Source: Pedobacter mucosus
Lineage (GTDB): Bacteria > Bacteroidota > Bacteroidia > Sphingobacteriales > Sphingobacteriaceae
Assembly: GCF_022200785.1 (NCBI RefSeq)
Contig: NZ_CP087585.1
Coordinates: forward strand, 4,216,001 to 4,280,000
Direction: 5' to 3'
Length of the DNA: 64,000 bases
Of the stretch, positions 34,206 to 42,811 are shown piece by piece. The notes below the pieces were generated by a model that did no database searches, was not told where the DNA came from, and was given only the letters and a program-made list of their open reading frames with translations. Both the position numbers and the translations under genes were made by a program. Within the stretch, counting starts at the first letter, position 1, and each line of letters begins with the position of its first letter.

Positions 34206-35861
34206 ATGAAAAAGAAATTTATTATACCTGGCTTACTGTTGTTAACAGCGGTTGGGATATATTCTTGCAAAAAGGATATTTACAATGGAGCAGATAGCTT
34301 AGTAGAAACACAATTTACAGATAGTTCAGCGGTATTAAAATCATTAGTTTCTTTCCCGTTAGGAATGGCGGCCGAATACCCATTATCATCAACAAATAAT
34401 AGTTATTGGGCGGTTATAAAGAGAGAAGCAAGCTGGATTACTTTTGGCAATGAGCTTAAAAATGATGCGGTTGTTAAAGCTGATGGTACCTACGATTTTA
34501 CCAGAGCAGATAACTTTTACAACATGGCAACTGCTGCCGGAATTAAAGTTTTCGGTCATACTTTAGTGTGGCATTCTCAACAAAGGGCATCGTATTATAA
34601 CAGTTTAATTGGTGGTGGCGGTAGCGGCTCTGGTCCTACAAATTTAATAGTTAACCCGGGCTTTGAAACCACAACTGTGGGAACAACGGCCGAACCGGCA
34701 GATGGTTGGTCAGTTTTAAATGGCGCCGGACAATTCGTAAGTACAGCAACAAATGTAAATGCAGGTGCAAAAGCATTACAAATTAATGTGCCAGCTGGCG
34801 GACAAAATTACAATACCCAAATGGTTACAAAGGCACAAATTGCGGTTACTGCTGGCAAAACCTATACCATTTCGTATTATATAAAAGGGGCAGCGGCCCA
34901 AAGTATCCAATTCGAAATCAGACCTTATTCTGGTGCAACTGCTGGTTCAGTAAACTATCAAGGCGGCAAAGCGGTTGGAACTTCCTACGCCAAGGTTTCA
35001 TATGATTATGCAATTCCTGCAGGAGTTACCGCGATACAACTGGCATTTGATTTAGGTGGAACGCAAAACACACTTTATTTGGATGATGTTAGCATAACAG
35101 ATGCATCAATTGTGGCTCCTCCAACGGGTAATGCTTTAGCAACAATTGTAGATAACGCAATGAAAAGGCATATCCAAACTGTTGTTAGCCGTTACGTAGG
35201 TAAAATTACGGCATGGGATGTTATTAATGAGCCATTTAGTGATGCTGCGGAATTAAGAAATAACACCAACACACCTGCAACTGGTAGAACAGACGTTTTT
35301 GTATGGCAGAATTATTTAGGTAGAGATTATGCTTCTAAAGCATTTACTTATGCAAGGGCTTCAGATCCAACAGCTGATTTGTATATGAATGATTATAATT
35401 TGGAATCGAGTGTAGCCAAGTTAGATGCATTTGTTGCTTTAGCAAAAGAGTTAAAAGCAGCCAATACAGGTATTACTGGTGTGGGTACGCAAATGCATTG
35501 CAATATTAATACATCGTATACTCAAATTGATGCCATGTTTCAGAAACTTGCAGCCACAGGTTTGAAAGTTAGAATTTCGGAATTGGATGTAAGGTTAAAC
35601 CCAACAGAAAAAGTTGGCGATGTTGGTTCATTCCCAGCTTTAAGAACTTTACAAGCCGCAATGTATAATTACGTAGTAAAAGCGTATTTTAAATATGTTC
35701 CTGAAGCCCAAAGAGGTGGGATTACAGTTTGGGGTGTTGCTGATACCGATAGTTGGATTGTAACAAGTTTAGCTAAAAATGATGCGCCTTTGTTATTCAA
35801 CGGCTCTTATGGTAAAAAACAAGCTTTTGCCGGTTTCGCTCAAGCTTTAAAAGGACAATAA
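34206..35861 (+). CDS. GH10 endo-1,4-beta-xylanase lipoprotein with inserted CBM
   Basis: A 551-residue lipoprotein (signal to VGIYSC, Cys21) that should sit on the cell surface and cut the xylan backbone. The GH10 barrel is split. Its first part (residues about 45-135) includes GHTLVWHSQ, and the second (about 305-551) carries the acid/base E342 in AWDVINEPF and nucleophile E459 in RISELDVR. Between them lies a beta-sandwich carbohydrate-binding module (about 146-300; NLIVNPGFETT ... LYLDDVSITD, CBM4/9/22-like), entered through a GGGGSGSGP linker. Insertion of CBMs at this loop is known from Bacteroidota xylanases. It is the last gene of the susCD operon, with a terminator after it. Confidence 0.95.
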   Translation: MKKKFIIPGLLLLTAVGIYSCKKDIYNGADSLVETQFTDSSAVLKSLVSFPLGMAAEYPLSSTNNSYWAVIKREASWITFGNELKNDAVVKADGTYDFTRADNFYNMATAAGIKVFGHTLVWHSQQRASYYNSLIGGGGSGSGPTNLIVNPGFETTTVGTTAEPADGWSVLNGAGQFVSTATNVNAGAKALQINVPAGGQNYNTQMVTKAQIAVTAGKTYTISYYIKGAAAQSIQFEIRPYSGATAGSVNYQGGKAVGTSYAKVSYDYAIPAGVTAIQLAFDLGGTQNTLYLDDVSITDASIVAPPTGNALATIVDNAMKRHIQTVVSRYVGKITAWDVINEPFSDAAELRNNTNTPATGRTDVFVWQNYLGRDYASKAFTYARASDPTADLYMNDYNLESSVAKLDAFVALAKELKAANTGITGVGTQMHCNINTSYTQIDAMFQKLAATGLKVRISELDVRLNPTEKVGDVGSFPALRTLQAAMYNYVVKAYFKYVPEAQRGGITVWGVADTDSWIVTSLAKNDAPLLFNGSYGKKQAFAGFAQALKGQ

Positions 35862-35884
35862 TATAAGGTTAGTAAATAGTAGTG

Positions 35885-35912
35885 AAAGGCTCCCACTTGG
35901 GAGCCTTTTTTG
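35885..35912 (+). terminator. Intrinsic terminator of the susCD-xylanase operon
   Basis: AAAGGCTCCC / GGGAGCCTTT around a short ACTTG-type loop, followed by a run of T, 24 bp after the xylanase stop. Confidence 0.9.
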
Positions 35913-35940
35913 TTAGTTATATAAAAATACATATAAATTT

Positions 35941-36707
35941 CAGCTCAAATATCATAGACAATAGGCGTTAATTTGCACATGACCATAATGGTAAGGACCG
36001 ATTTTTATCGTCCGAAGCAATCTCCTTGGTTACGAATTGGGAATGAGATTAAATAATTATTTAAGCAGTCAAAACGCAATTCTTTATAGATTTAGATTTT
36101 GGAAACGAATGGAACTACTCATCGGGAAATTTCGTCCCGCTCCCGCTTCTGCCGATAGAAAAAATCGGCATCTCGCTTCGATCGGGTTTAAAAACAAAGC
36201 TCAGTGCTTTTGGTAAAGTCAAAATAGACAGATTGGTTTTGAAAGACAGACTGCCGTTAATAAACCCGACAGCAGCGGCAGCCCCGATTTTTCATCGGGC
36301 TACAGGGATTGGCGGGACTGAAGAAGCTATGAAATACAGAGCATTCATTTCCAAATAACTTTCATTCTTTAATAATAATCTCGGCTTAAATATCAAAGTC
36401 AATAGGCGTTAATTTGCACATGGCCGTCATTGCGAGGACCGATTTTTCATCGTCCGAAGCAATCTCCTTAGTTACGAATTCGGAATGCGATTAAGTAATT
36501 ATTTAAATAGTTAAAAATGAATTCTTTATAGGTTTAGATTTTGGAAACGAATGGAACTGCTCATCGGAATATTTTGTCCCGCTCCCGCTTCTGCCGATAG
36601 AAAAAATCGGCATCTCGCTTTGATCGGGTTTAAAAACAGAGTTTGTTGCTTTTGGCAAATTACTTAATATGAGCCTAAAAAGCCATGAAATACCGAGCAC
36701 TCATTTC
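35941..36707. repeat. Duplicated ~277-bp intergenic sequence with REP-like parts
   Basis: The segment 35941-36217 recurs in direct orientation at 36382-36659 with many point differences. Both copies contain AATAGGCGTTAATTTGCACA, a GCAATCTCCTT tract, a GCCGAT-AGAAAAA-ATCGGC hairpin and GATCGGGTTTAAAAACA. Short matching tails (GAAATAC..GAGCA.TCATTTC) follow each copy at about 36328 and 36684. Copy one additionally has an insertion of ~130 bp with CCCGATTTTTCATCGGG. No coding capacity is seen. The region separates the xylanase operon from the convergent acetylesterase gene. Confidence 0.85.
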
Positions 36708-36709
36708 AA

Positions 36710-38641
36710 TTATAACTCAGTTAAATTCAAACTAGATTCGAACGGAGATGCGGGTAAGCCATCTTTGTTATAAAGATTTGCCGTTTCAGGGTTATCTGCC
36801 CAAGCATATCGCACATACATTGGTTTTTCAATTGTATCGTTCCAAATGATAACTTTATCGCCTTTAATTTGTGCCTTTGCCCAAACAAACTTTTTATCAG
36901 CACCAGCAACCGAAAAATATTTAAGTTCCGTGCTTCCTTTAGCCGCAAGTCCTGTTCCAACACCATTAAAGGTTAAAATTAATTGTTTGCCATTTGCGGT
37001 TATTGATTTAAATATAGGGCCGGAAAAACTTACTTTTAAATCGCCATAAATTAAATTTTGGGCTTGTAAGGCAAGTCTTTTCCCAACGTCTTGCTTATTA
37101 AGCGGGTGTATATCGTTCCATTCTCCCAAATCGATTGCTACAGCCATAGCCGTGTTTGGTGTCGACAATAGTTTACGTTGTACGTTTCTTAATTCTGCCC
37201 AATTGCTTTCTGCAGGCATCGATTTCGCCTCCATAAATCCTGGTAATTGAACATAGAGAAATGGCAGGTTTCTATTGTTGAAAGTTGTTCTCCAATCTGC
37301 AATTAAGCTATTCATTAGCTGCAAATATTCTGGAGGATTGCCGGTGTTTGCCTCGCCCTGATACCAAAGTATACCTTTTAATTTCAAGTTTTGCAAAGGA
37401 GCAATCATCGCATTATACAAGCCGACTGGCTTCCATCTTACAAAGGTTTGCGATGGAGTGGACGTTGATTTCACGCCTAATTTATACTTCCATTTTCCTT
37501 TTAAATCAATCGTATCTTTATCTGCAATAAGTTGATAAGCCTTATCCATAACAAAGCCGCCATTACCAGAATTATTAACTAAGCGAACGGTAATGGTATT
37601 TCTGCCTTCTTTCAAAATGCCAGCATTAAAAATATACCTTCGTGGTGGATATTGATAACTTGTGGTACCTACAAATTTGCCATTTATAAATGCAGAATCA
37701 GCATCTACAATTCTTCCTAAAAGCAATTTAACAGGTTTCCCCAGCATTGATTTTGGAACCATAATATCCTTTTTAAACCAAACAACGCCATTTGTTTTAC
37801 CTAGCAAACCATCTGCCCAATAGCCTGGAACAGCCATTTCCTGCCAATTACTAACATCAATATCCGCTTTCCAATTTTCCTTTAAACCTTGGTCGGCTGA
37901 GTTTGTTTTGGCATACCAATCGTTTGATAAAGCTTGATCAGATTTTTCAATTTGTTTTATGAGGTCATCATTTTTAAATTTTTGCAATTCTGCATCGTAG
38001 GCAGGAAATTTTTTAATCGCATTTTCACTTATCCAATCCTGCGCTGGCGAACCTCCTAAAGCAGCGTTTATAATCCCAATTGGGATATTGTATTTTTTAT
38101 TTAGTTCTAGCGCAAAAAAGTAAGCTACACCAGAAAAATCCAAAACAGATTTGGGGTTTGCAGATTGCCAATTACCACTAGAAAAATCTTTCCACTGTTG
38201 TTTAAAATCATAATCATCAGGTACTAAAAACTGCCTGATGTTAAGGTTTGTACTGTTTGCAATTACACTGGGATATTTATCAATTAGCCTGCCCATGGGT
38301 AATTCCATGTTGGATTGACCGCTGCATAGATAAACATCGCCAAACAAGATGTCTTTCAGCTCGATTTTATTGCTTGCATTAAGCTTCATTTTATATGGTC
38401 CGCCAGCTTTTTTTGGAGGAAGTTTTATGGACCAATTCCCATTTTTATCAGCATTAGTTTGATAAGTTTTGCGGTTAAATTCAAGTAAGATATGCTCATT
38501 CGGCGCTGCCCAGCCCCAAATTTTTGTGCTATCATTCCGCTGTAAAACCATACCATCACTAATTAGCTTTGGCAATTTTATCTGTGCAAAAGAAAACGAA
38601 CTAATGAATAGTGTAATTGAAACCAGTGTCAATTTTCTCAT
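36710..38641 (-). CDS. Sialate O-acetylesterase (SASA) family carbohydrate acetylesterase
   Basis: A 643-residue secreted esterase (signal peptide to SFSFAQ). The nucleophile motif is CSGQSNMELPMG with S110 in GQSN, and the C-terminal catalytic Asp/His lie in LGEWNDIHP. A galactose-binding-like jelly roll of the GH2 sugar-binding type is inserted (residues about 255-390, including WQEMAVPGYW and KNTITVRLVNNSG-like sequence), as is common in long SASA proteins. In this locus it most likely removes acetyl groups from xylan rather than from sialic acid; that is inferred from the neighbours. Its ATG overlaps the stop of the GH35 gene by one base. Confidence 0.9.
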   Translation of the reverse strand: MRKLTLVSITLFISSFSFAQIKLPKLISDGMVLQRNDSTKIWGWAAPNEHILLEFNRKTYQTNADKNGNWSIKLPPKKAGGPYKMKLNASNKIELKDILFGDVYLCSGQSNMELPMGRLIDKYPSVIANSTNLNIRQFLVPDDYDFKQQWKDFSSGNWQSANPKSVLDFSGVAYFFALELNKKYNIPIGIINAALGGSPAQDWISENAIKKFPAYDAELQKFKNDDLIKQIEKSDQALSNDWYAKTNSADQGLKENWKADIDVSNWQEMAVPGYWADGLLGKTNGVVWFKKDIMVPKSMLGKPVKLLLGRIVDADSAFINGKFVGTTSYQYPPRRYIFNAGILKEGRNTITVRLVNNSGNGGFVMDKAYQLIADKDTIDLKGKWKYKLGVKSTSTPSQTFVRWKPVGLYNAMIAPLQNLKLKGILWYQGEANTGNPPEYLQLMNSLIADWRTTFNNRNLPFLYVQLPGFMEAKSMPAESNWAELRNVQRKLLSTPNTAMAVAIDLGEWNDIHPLNKQDVGKRLALQAQNLIYGDLKVSFSGPIFKSITANGKQLILTFNGVGTGLAAKGSTELKYFSVAGADKKFVWAKAQIKGDKVIIWNDTIEKPMYVRYAWADNPETANLYNKDGLPASPFESSLNLTEL

Positions 38642-40257
38642 TATTGATAAGAATAAAGTTTAATTTTTTGAATGCTATAATCTCCCTCTGGGATCCTTAA
38701 ATGCCTGCCTTGATGAGTTTGATCTCCGTTAAGTCTTAAGCTGGAAACCCATTTGCCAGCGATAAAATTTCCTTCATCTACTTGTGCAATTCCGGCTTTA
38801 AAGTTTTCCTTTAGCGGCTTAAATGTGGATACAATTCCAGTTCCAGCAATAATAAATTCATCAGATGTAAGCTGAATAATTAATCCACCGGTTATTGGCC
38901 AAATTTCATCTTTAGCTTTTGCAGACCAACCCAGGTTTAAATCATGAGAAAACGAAAAAATATAATCACCCAAACGAACTTCTTGTTTTGAATTTGCTTT
39001 GTCGAATAACACACCATTCATCATTCCTTTTCCTTGGTATTGAAGAATTAACGGTTTGAGTTGATCTAATAATTTATAAGCACCAGAAATATCTGCGTTC
39101 ATTTTTTCATCGCCATTTTCTATAGAAAAAGGAGAGAAGCCCATCGAATCGTAATGGCCAATTGCGTAAAAAGCTTTTGCGCCTACACCTTGTTCAAATC
39201 GAATTTCAGGAATAAATAGGGTGTTTCCACCACGAACGTATAAATCATTCCAATACTTAAAATCAGGATTATAAAAATCCGGAGAAAATAGATCAATGCT
39301 TAGAGCGGCGGCTTTCCAGATATCTAAAATGTGCGGCAGTGGTCCCGCACTTGGGTATTCTCCTGGTTTAGCTTCTTTTTTATAATTCAGCGCAGCATTT
39401 AAATACATTGGTAAATTGTATTTTGCTTTGCCGGCTTCTGTCAGTTTATTTATGAAATCTGCATAGTACCAAGCCATAAAAATCTCATCAGTAGCTAAAC
39501 TTGTTCCGAATACTTCTTCCCAATTTCCTGATGTTTTCGATCCATTTTTTGACCAAGAGGCATTAAATTCAGGCATTAAACTTGTTTTATTTTTCTTTAA
39601 GTATTCTAGCAATTGCACAGGGACAGGCTTTTTAAATGCGGCATTCGCTAAATCACTATGATCTCTGGCTTCAGGCAACATTCCAATTTCATTTTCGACC
39701 TGAATCATTAAAACCGTTTGTTCTTTACTGTCAATTTTTTTTATGAAACCAGTTAGCGCTTCAAAGGCATTTATATCTGCGTTTAAGCTGTTTTTGGAGA
39801 ATGGGCTGAGTATTTCCTGACTAATACCATTTTTATCTTTTGCTCTTGGAAATCTTTTTTGATCTGTTTTTACCCATATTGGTGCATAACACGACATGCT
39901 ATTTTTCCAAGCTCCGAACCATAAAAACACAAGTTTGACTCCGTTTTTTCTAGCGTCGACTATTAAATCATTAACTAAATCAAAGTTAAACTTTCCTTCC
40001 TCTGGTTCTATTAGTTCCCAATATACCGGCGCTAAAATGGTGTTGGCGCTTAGGTTTTTAACCTTGCCCCAAATGGGTTTCATATAATTTATATCAGATG
40101 AACTGGAATTTCCGAGCTCTCCGGCCAAAATTAAAAATGGTTTATTTTCAACGTAAAGCTGTTTTGTAGTTCCCTGAACTTTTAAGAAAGGTTGAGCCAA
40201 CAAATTAGATCCAATAAAAAAGGACAAGGCAAATAAGAATAAGTAATTTTTTATCAT
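38641..40257 (-). CDS. GH35-like beta-galactosidase with DUF5597 domain
   Basis: A 538-residue secreted glycosidase (signal MIKNYLFLFALSFFIGSNLLAQ). The N-terminal TIM barrel has the GH35 pattern, with the probable acid/base in MIQVENEIGMLPEARDH and the probable nucleophile in LFIPEIRFE. The last ~140 residues match the DUF5597 beta domain that accompanies this GH35 subgroup. It should remove terminal beta-galactose or a related sugar from xylan side chains or a co-occurring hemicellulose. It is transcribed with the SASA gene (1-bp overlap) and divergently from the GH43 gene, sharing an operator. Confidence 0.88.
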   Translation of the reverse strand: MIKNYLFLFALSFFIGSNLLAQPFLKVQGTTKQLYVENKPFLILAGELGNSSSSDINYMKPIWGKVKNLSANTILAPVYWELIEPEEGKFNFDLVNDLIVDARKNGVKLVFLWFGAWKNSMSCYAPIWVKTDQKRFPRAKDKNGISQEILSPFSKNSLNADINAFEALTGFIKKIDSKEQTVLMIQVENEIGMLPEARDHSDLANAAFKKPVPVQLLEYLKKNKTSLMPEFNASWSKNGSKTSGNWEEVFGTSLATDEIFMAWYYADFINKLTEAGKAKYNLPMYLNAALNYKKEAKPGEYPSAGPLPHILDIWKAAALSIDLFSPDFYNPDFKYWNDLYVRGGNTLFIPEIRFEQGVGAKAFYAIGHYDSMGFSPFSIENGDEKMNADISGAYKLLDQLKPLILQYQGKGMMNGVLFDKANSKQEVRLGDYIFSFSHDLNLGWSAKAKDEIWPITGGLIIQLTSDEFIIAGTGIVSTFKPLKENFKAGIAQVDEGNFIAGKWVSSLRLNGDQTHQGRHLRIPEGDYSIQKIKLYSYQ

Positions 40258-40319
40258 GGTTTACTTGGTTAGAATCTGAGCTTTAAATTCACTACTAAAA
40301 TAGCAAATAAAATACTTAT

Positions 40320-40359
40320 TGCAATCGGTTGCATTTATAATTTCATTTTTTTATCTTTC
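40320..40359. promoter_or_regulatory. LacI-type operator in the GH35/GH43 divergent promoter
   Basis: TGCAATCGGTTGCA at 40320-40333 is identical to the 14-mer upstream of susC. On the plus strand its TTG (40329-40331) is 20 bp from TATCTTTC (40352-40359), a near -7 element for the GH43 gene; this is the same spacing as at susC. On the minus strand the ATTGCA half supplies a TTG 19 bp from TATTTTAG toward the GH35 gene. One bound repressor could thus shut both directions. Confidence 0.75.
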
Positions 40360-40386
40360 ATCTATACCATCTTAATAAAATGAAAT

Positions 40387-42039
40387 ATGAGGAAGTTGAT
40401 ATTGCTACTTTTATGCTGCGTATCTTATGTATTATCAGCGCAAATAAAATTTACAAATCCGATTCTTTCGGGCTTTTATCCAGATCCAAGCGTAACTAAA
40501 GTTGGTGAAAATTATTATTTAGTGAATTCTACTTTTTCTTATTTCCCTGGAATTCCAGTTTTTCAAAGTAAAGATTTAAAAAACTGGAAGCAGATTGGAA
40601 ATGTGATTGATAGGCCTAGTCAGATGAATTTTATGGGCGATGGAATATCACGAGGGTTATTTGCTCCATCTATAAATTTTTACAAAGGATTATATTATGT
40701 TACTTGTACCCTTATTGATAGGCAAGGAAACTTTGTTGTAACAGCAAAAAATCCTGTTGGGCCATGGAGTGATCCGGTTTGGTTACCACAAGTTAAAGGG
40801 ATAGATCCATCATTATTTTTCGATAAAGAAAAAGCATATATAGTTTATAATAGCGATGCGCCTGATAATAAACCTTTATATAGCGGACATCGAACCATAC
40901 GTGTTTATGAGTTTGATCCAATTAGTTTAAAAGTTTTAGGTGAGGAGAAGCAATTGGTAAATGGCGGAGTGGATATCAGAAAAAAGCCAGTTTGGATTGA
41001 GGGACCGCATATTTTTAAACATGGTGATTGGTATTATTTATCAGCTGCCGAAGGGGGAACTTCGGTCAATCATTCGCAAGTTATTTTAAGGAGTAAATCG
41101 GCTACAGGTCCATACATTCCTTATGAGAAGAATCCAATTTTAACGCAACGAGATCTCGATCCTGATCGAAAAGATCCGATTACATCGGCTGGTCATGCGG
41201 AATTAATTGAAGGACCAGATGGAAAAACTTATGCAGTTTTCTTAGCCGTTCGACCTTATGAGGGGGATTTCTATAATACAGGCAGGGAAACATTTATCGC
41301 ACTTGTAAAGTGGATTGAGGGTTGGCCAATAATAAATCCGGATAGTAAAGAGATAAAATACAGTTACGTTGCAAATTTTAAAGAAGTAAAACAGGAAGAT
41401 GCAAGGCCCCAAAGTGGTAATTTTTCCTATCGAATCAATTTTGAAACAAAGCTTGATCCTGCACTTTTATTTCTTAGAACACAAGATACAAGCTGGTATA
41501 AAATTAAGAAGTCTTCAGGTTTAACGTTAAATCTTTTGCCCGAAACTTGCATGGGTACGGGCAATCCGGCTTTTATAGGGAAGCGTCAGCAACATTTAGA
41601 ATGTAAAGCCAGTACTGAGCTAAATTTTAATGCCAAAACTGAAACTGAAAAAGCGGGATTGATCATCTTTCAAAGCGAATATAATTTTTATTATTTGTGT
41701 AAATCCATCTCAAATAAAAAACCCGTGCTGCAGCTATTTAAAGGAAATAAGGAAAAGAATAGTATGGATTTAATAGCCGAAATCGCGGTTGATACAGGTA
41801 AACTTTATCTTCAAATTGAAGCAAAAAAAGATAAATACAATTTTAATTATTCGATTAGTCCAAATAAATGGAAATTGCTTAAAGGTGATTTAGACGGAAA
41901 ATATTTAAGTACAAAAGTAGCCGGAGGTTTCGTAGGATCACTTTTTGGCTTATATGCAACTTCATTTGGAAAGCAATCAAATAATAAGGCTAGCTTTAAA
42001 TGGCTTAATTATGAAGGTGATGACGAAGCATATCGATAA
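40387..42039 (+). CDS. GH43 beta-xylosidase / alpha-L-arabinofuranosidase
   Basis: A 550-residue secreted five-bladed propeller enzyme (signal to YVLSAQ). Catalytic triad candidates are the base D33 in GFYPDPS, the pKa modulator D140 in KGIDPSLFF and the acid E205 in WIEGPHIF. The last ~200 residues form the beta-sandwich commonly attached to xylan-active GH43 enzymes. It should release xylose or arabinose from oligosaccharides made by the GH10 xylanase. The subfamily cannot be fixed by eye. It is divergent from the GH35 gene with a shared LacI-type operator, and its stop lies 3 bp before a REP-like array. Confidence 0.93.
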   Translation: MRKLILLLLCCVSYVLSAQIKFTNPILSGFYPDPSVTKVGENYYLVNSTFSYFPGIPVFQSKDLKNWKQIGNVIDRPSQMNFMGDGISRGLFAPSINFYKGLYYVTCTLIDRQGNFVVTAKNPVGPWSDPVWLPQVKGIDPSLFFDKEKAYIVYNSDAPDNKPLYSGHRTIRVYEFDPISLKVLGEEKQLVNGGVDIRKKPVWIEGPHIFKHGDWYYLSAAEGGTSVNHSQVILRSKSATGPYIPYEKNPILTQRDLDPDRKDPITSAGHAELIEGPDGKTYAVFLAVRPYEGDFYNTGRETFIALVKWIEGWPIINPDSKEIKYSYVANFKEVKQEDARPQSGNFSYRINFETKLDPALLFLRTQDTSWYKIKKSSGLTLNLLPETCMGTGNPAFIGKRQQHLECKASTELNFNAKTETEKAGLIIFQSEYNFYYLCKSISNKKPVLQLFKGNKEKNSMDLIAEIAVDTGKLYLQIEAKKDKYNFNYSISPNKWKLLKGDLDGKYLSTKVAGGFVGSLFGLYATSFGKQSNNKASFKWLNYEGDDEAYR

Positions 42040-42042
42040 AAT

Positions 42043-42222
42043 CGACTTACGAAGTTTAGTTGGAAGTGTGTTTGGGGAAACTTCGTCAGTCTTTCAAGGT
42101 TTTATCAAGAAACTGTCGAGGTCTTGCTGCGCTTTTGGCCTTTGAGACTTCGCAAGTTGGCCATTCGACTTACGAAGTTTAGATGGAATTGTGTTGGAGG
42201 AAACTTCGTCAGTCTTTCAAGG
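42043..42222. repeat. REP-like array, left part (one full and one truncated ~122-bp unit)
   Basis: Units start with CGACTTACGAAGTTT at 42043 and 42166 (period 123). Each has two nested inverted repeats: ACGAAGTTT / AAACTTCGT with ~20 bp between, and CGAAGTCT / AGACTTCG around TGCTGCGC(T)TTTGGCCTTTG. In the first unit the second pair is slightly degenerate (TCGAGGTCT). The second unit stops abruptly after CTTTCAAGG at 42222, only 8 bp before the stop codon of the RAYT gene, as if the gene interrupted it. Confidence 0.9.
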
Positions 42223-42230
42223 AAAAACAA

Positions 42231-42746
42231 CTAGTCATAAGTATTATGCGCAGCAATAAATTCATCAAGACTTCCGAACCATTCGAAAACAACTTTTGTA
42301 TTTATAAATGTTGCTTCTTTGTTTAAATAATCTTTATATGATGAATATTTATAATCCTGCAGTTGTTTATTCGCAAAGCTTAAGCTTTTAGGATTTTGAT
42401 GAATGTAAGTAACAAGCCTGGTGAAATACGATTCAGAATCTACTTTTTTCCATTTGTATCTACCTTGAAATAGGCTTCCAACTCTGGCATATGATTGATT
42501 TATAGACTTGGTATAAGATATAAAAAAGTTCTTAATCCCATTTTCAAAACCAGTAACATTATTAACTTTTATAAAGAAATGAAAATGATTGGCCATTAAG
42601 CAGTATGCAAATATTTCTACATGTGGGCATACATATTTTTTGAATCTTTCAAGAAAGTAAAAATAATTTTCCTCATGAAAAAAAATTAATCCTTTATTGT
42701 TTCCTCTATTATAAATATGGCAGTAACTGTTTTCCTCTATTTTCAT
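42231..42746 (-). CDS. REP-associated tyrosine transposase (RAYT, Y1/TnpA_REP type)
   Basis: A 171-residue Y1 transposase. The N-terminus has the RAYT motif YCHIYNRGNNKG (residues 8-19), the HUH metal site is H54-F-H56 in LMANHFHFFIK, and the catalytic tyrosine is probably Y78 or Y86 in FFISYTKSINQSYARVGSLF. GRYKWKKV and VTYIHQNPKSL complete the family pattern. RAYTs nick and move single-stranded REP hairpins rather than whole insertion sequences. The reading frame is intact. Direct placement inside an array of hairpin units argues that these units are its substrates. Confidence 0.93.
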   Translation of the reverse strand: MKIEENSYCHIYNRGNNKGLIFFHEENYFYFLERFKKYVCPHVEIFAYCLMANHFHFFIKVNNVTGFENGIKNFFISYTKSINQSYARVGSLFQGRYKWKKVDSESYFTRLVTYIHQNPKSLSFANKQLQDYKYSSYKDYLNKEATFINTKVVFEWFGSLDEFIAAHNTYD

Positions 42747-42811
42747 GATTAAAGTTCTTGAATGAATAGGGAATTGAAATGTAGGGAATTTAATTTGCTT
42801 TTTAAGTTGTT

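Noticed and set aside
35941..36707. The duplicated region as an insertion sequence
   Set aside because: There is no transposase frame, no terminal inverted repeats bounding each copy and no target duplication visible.
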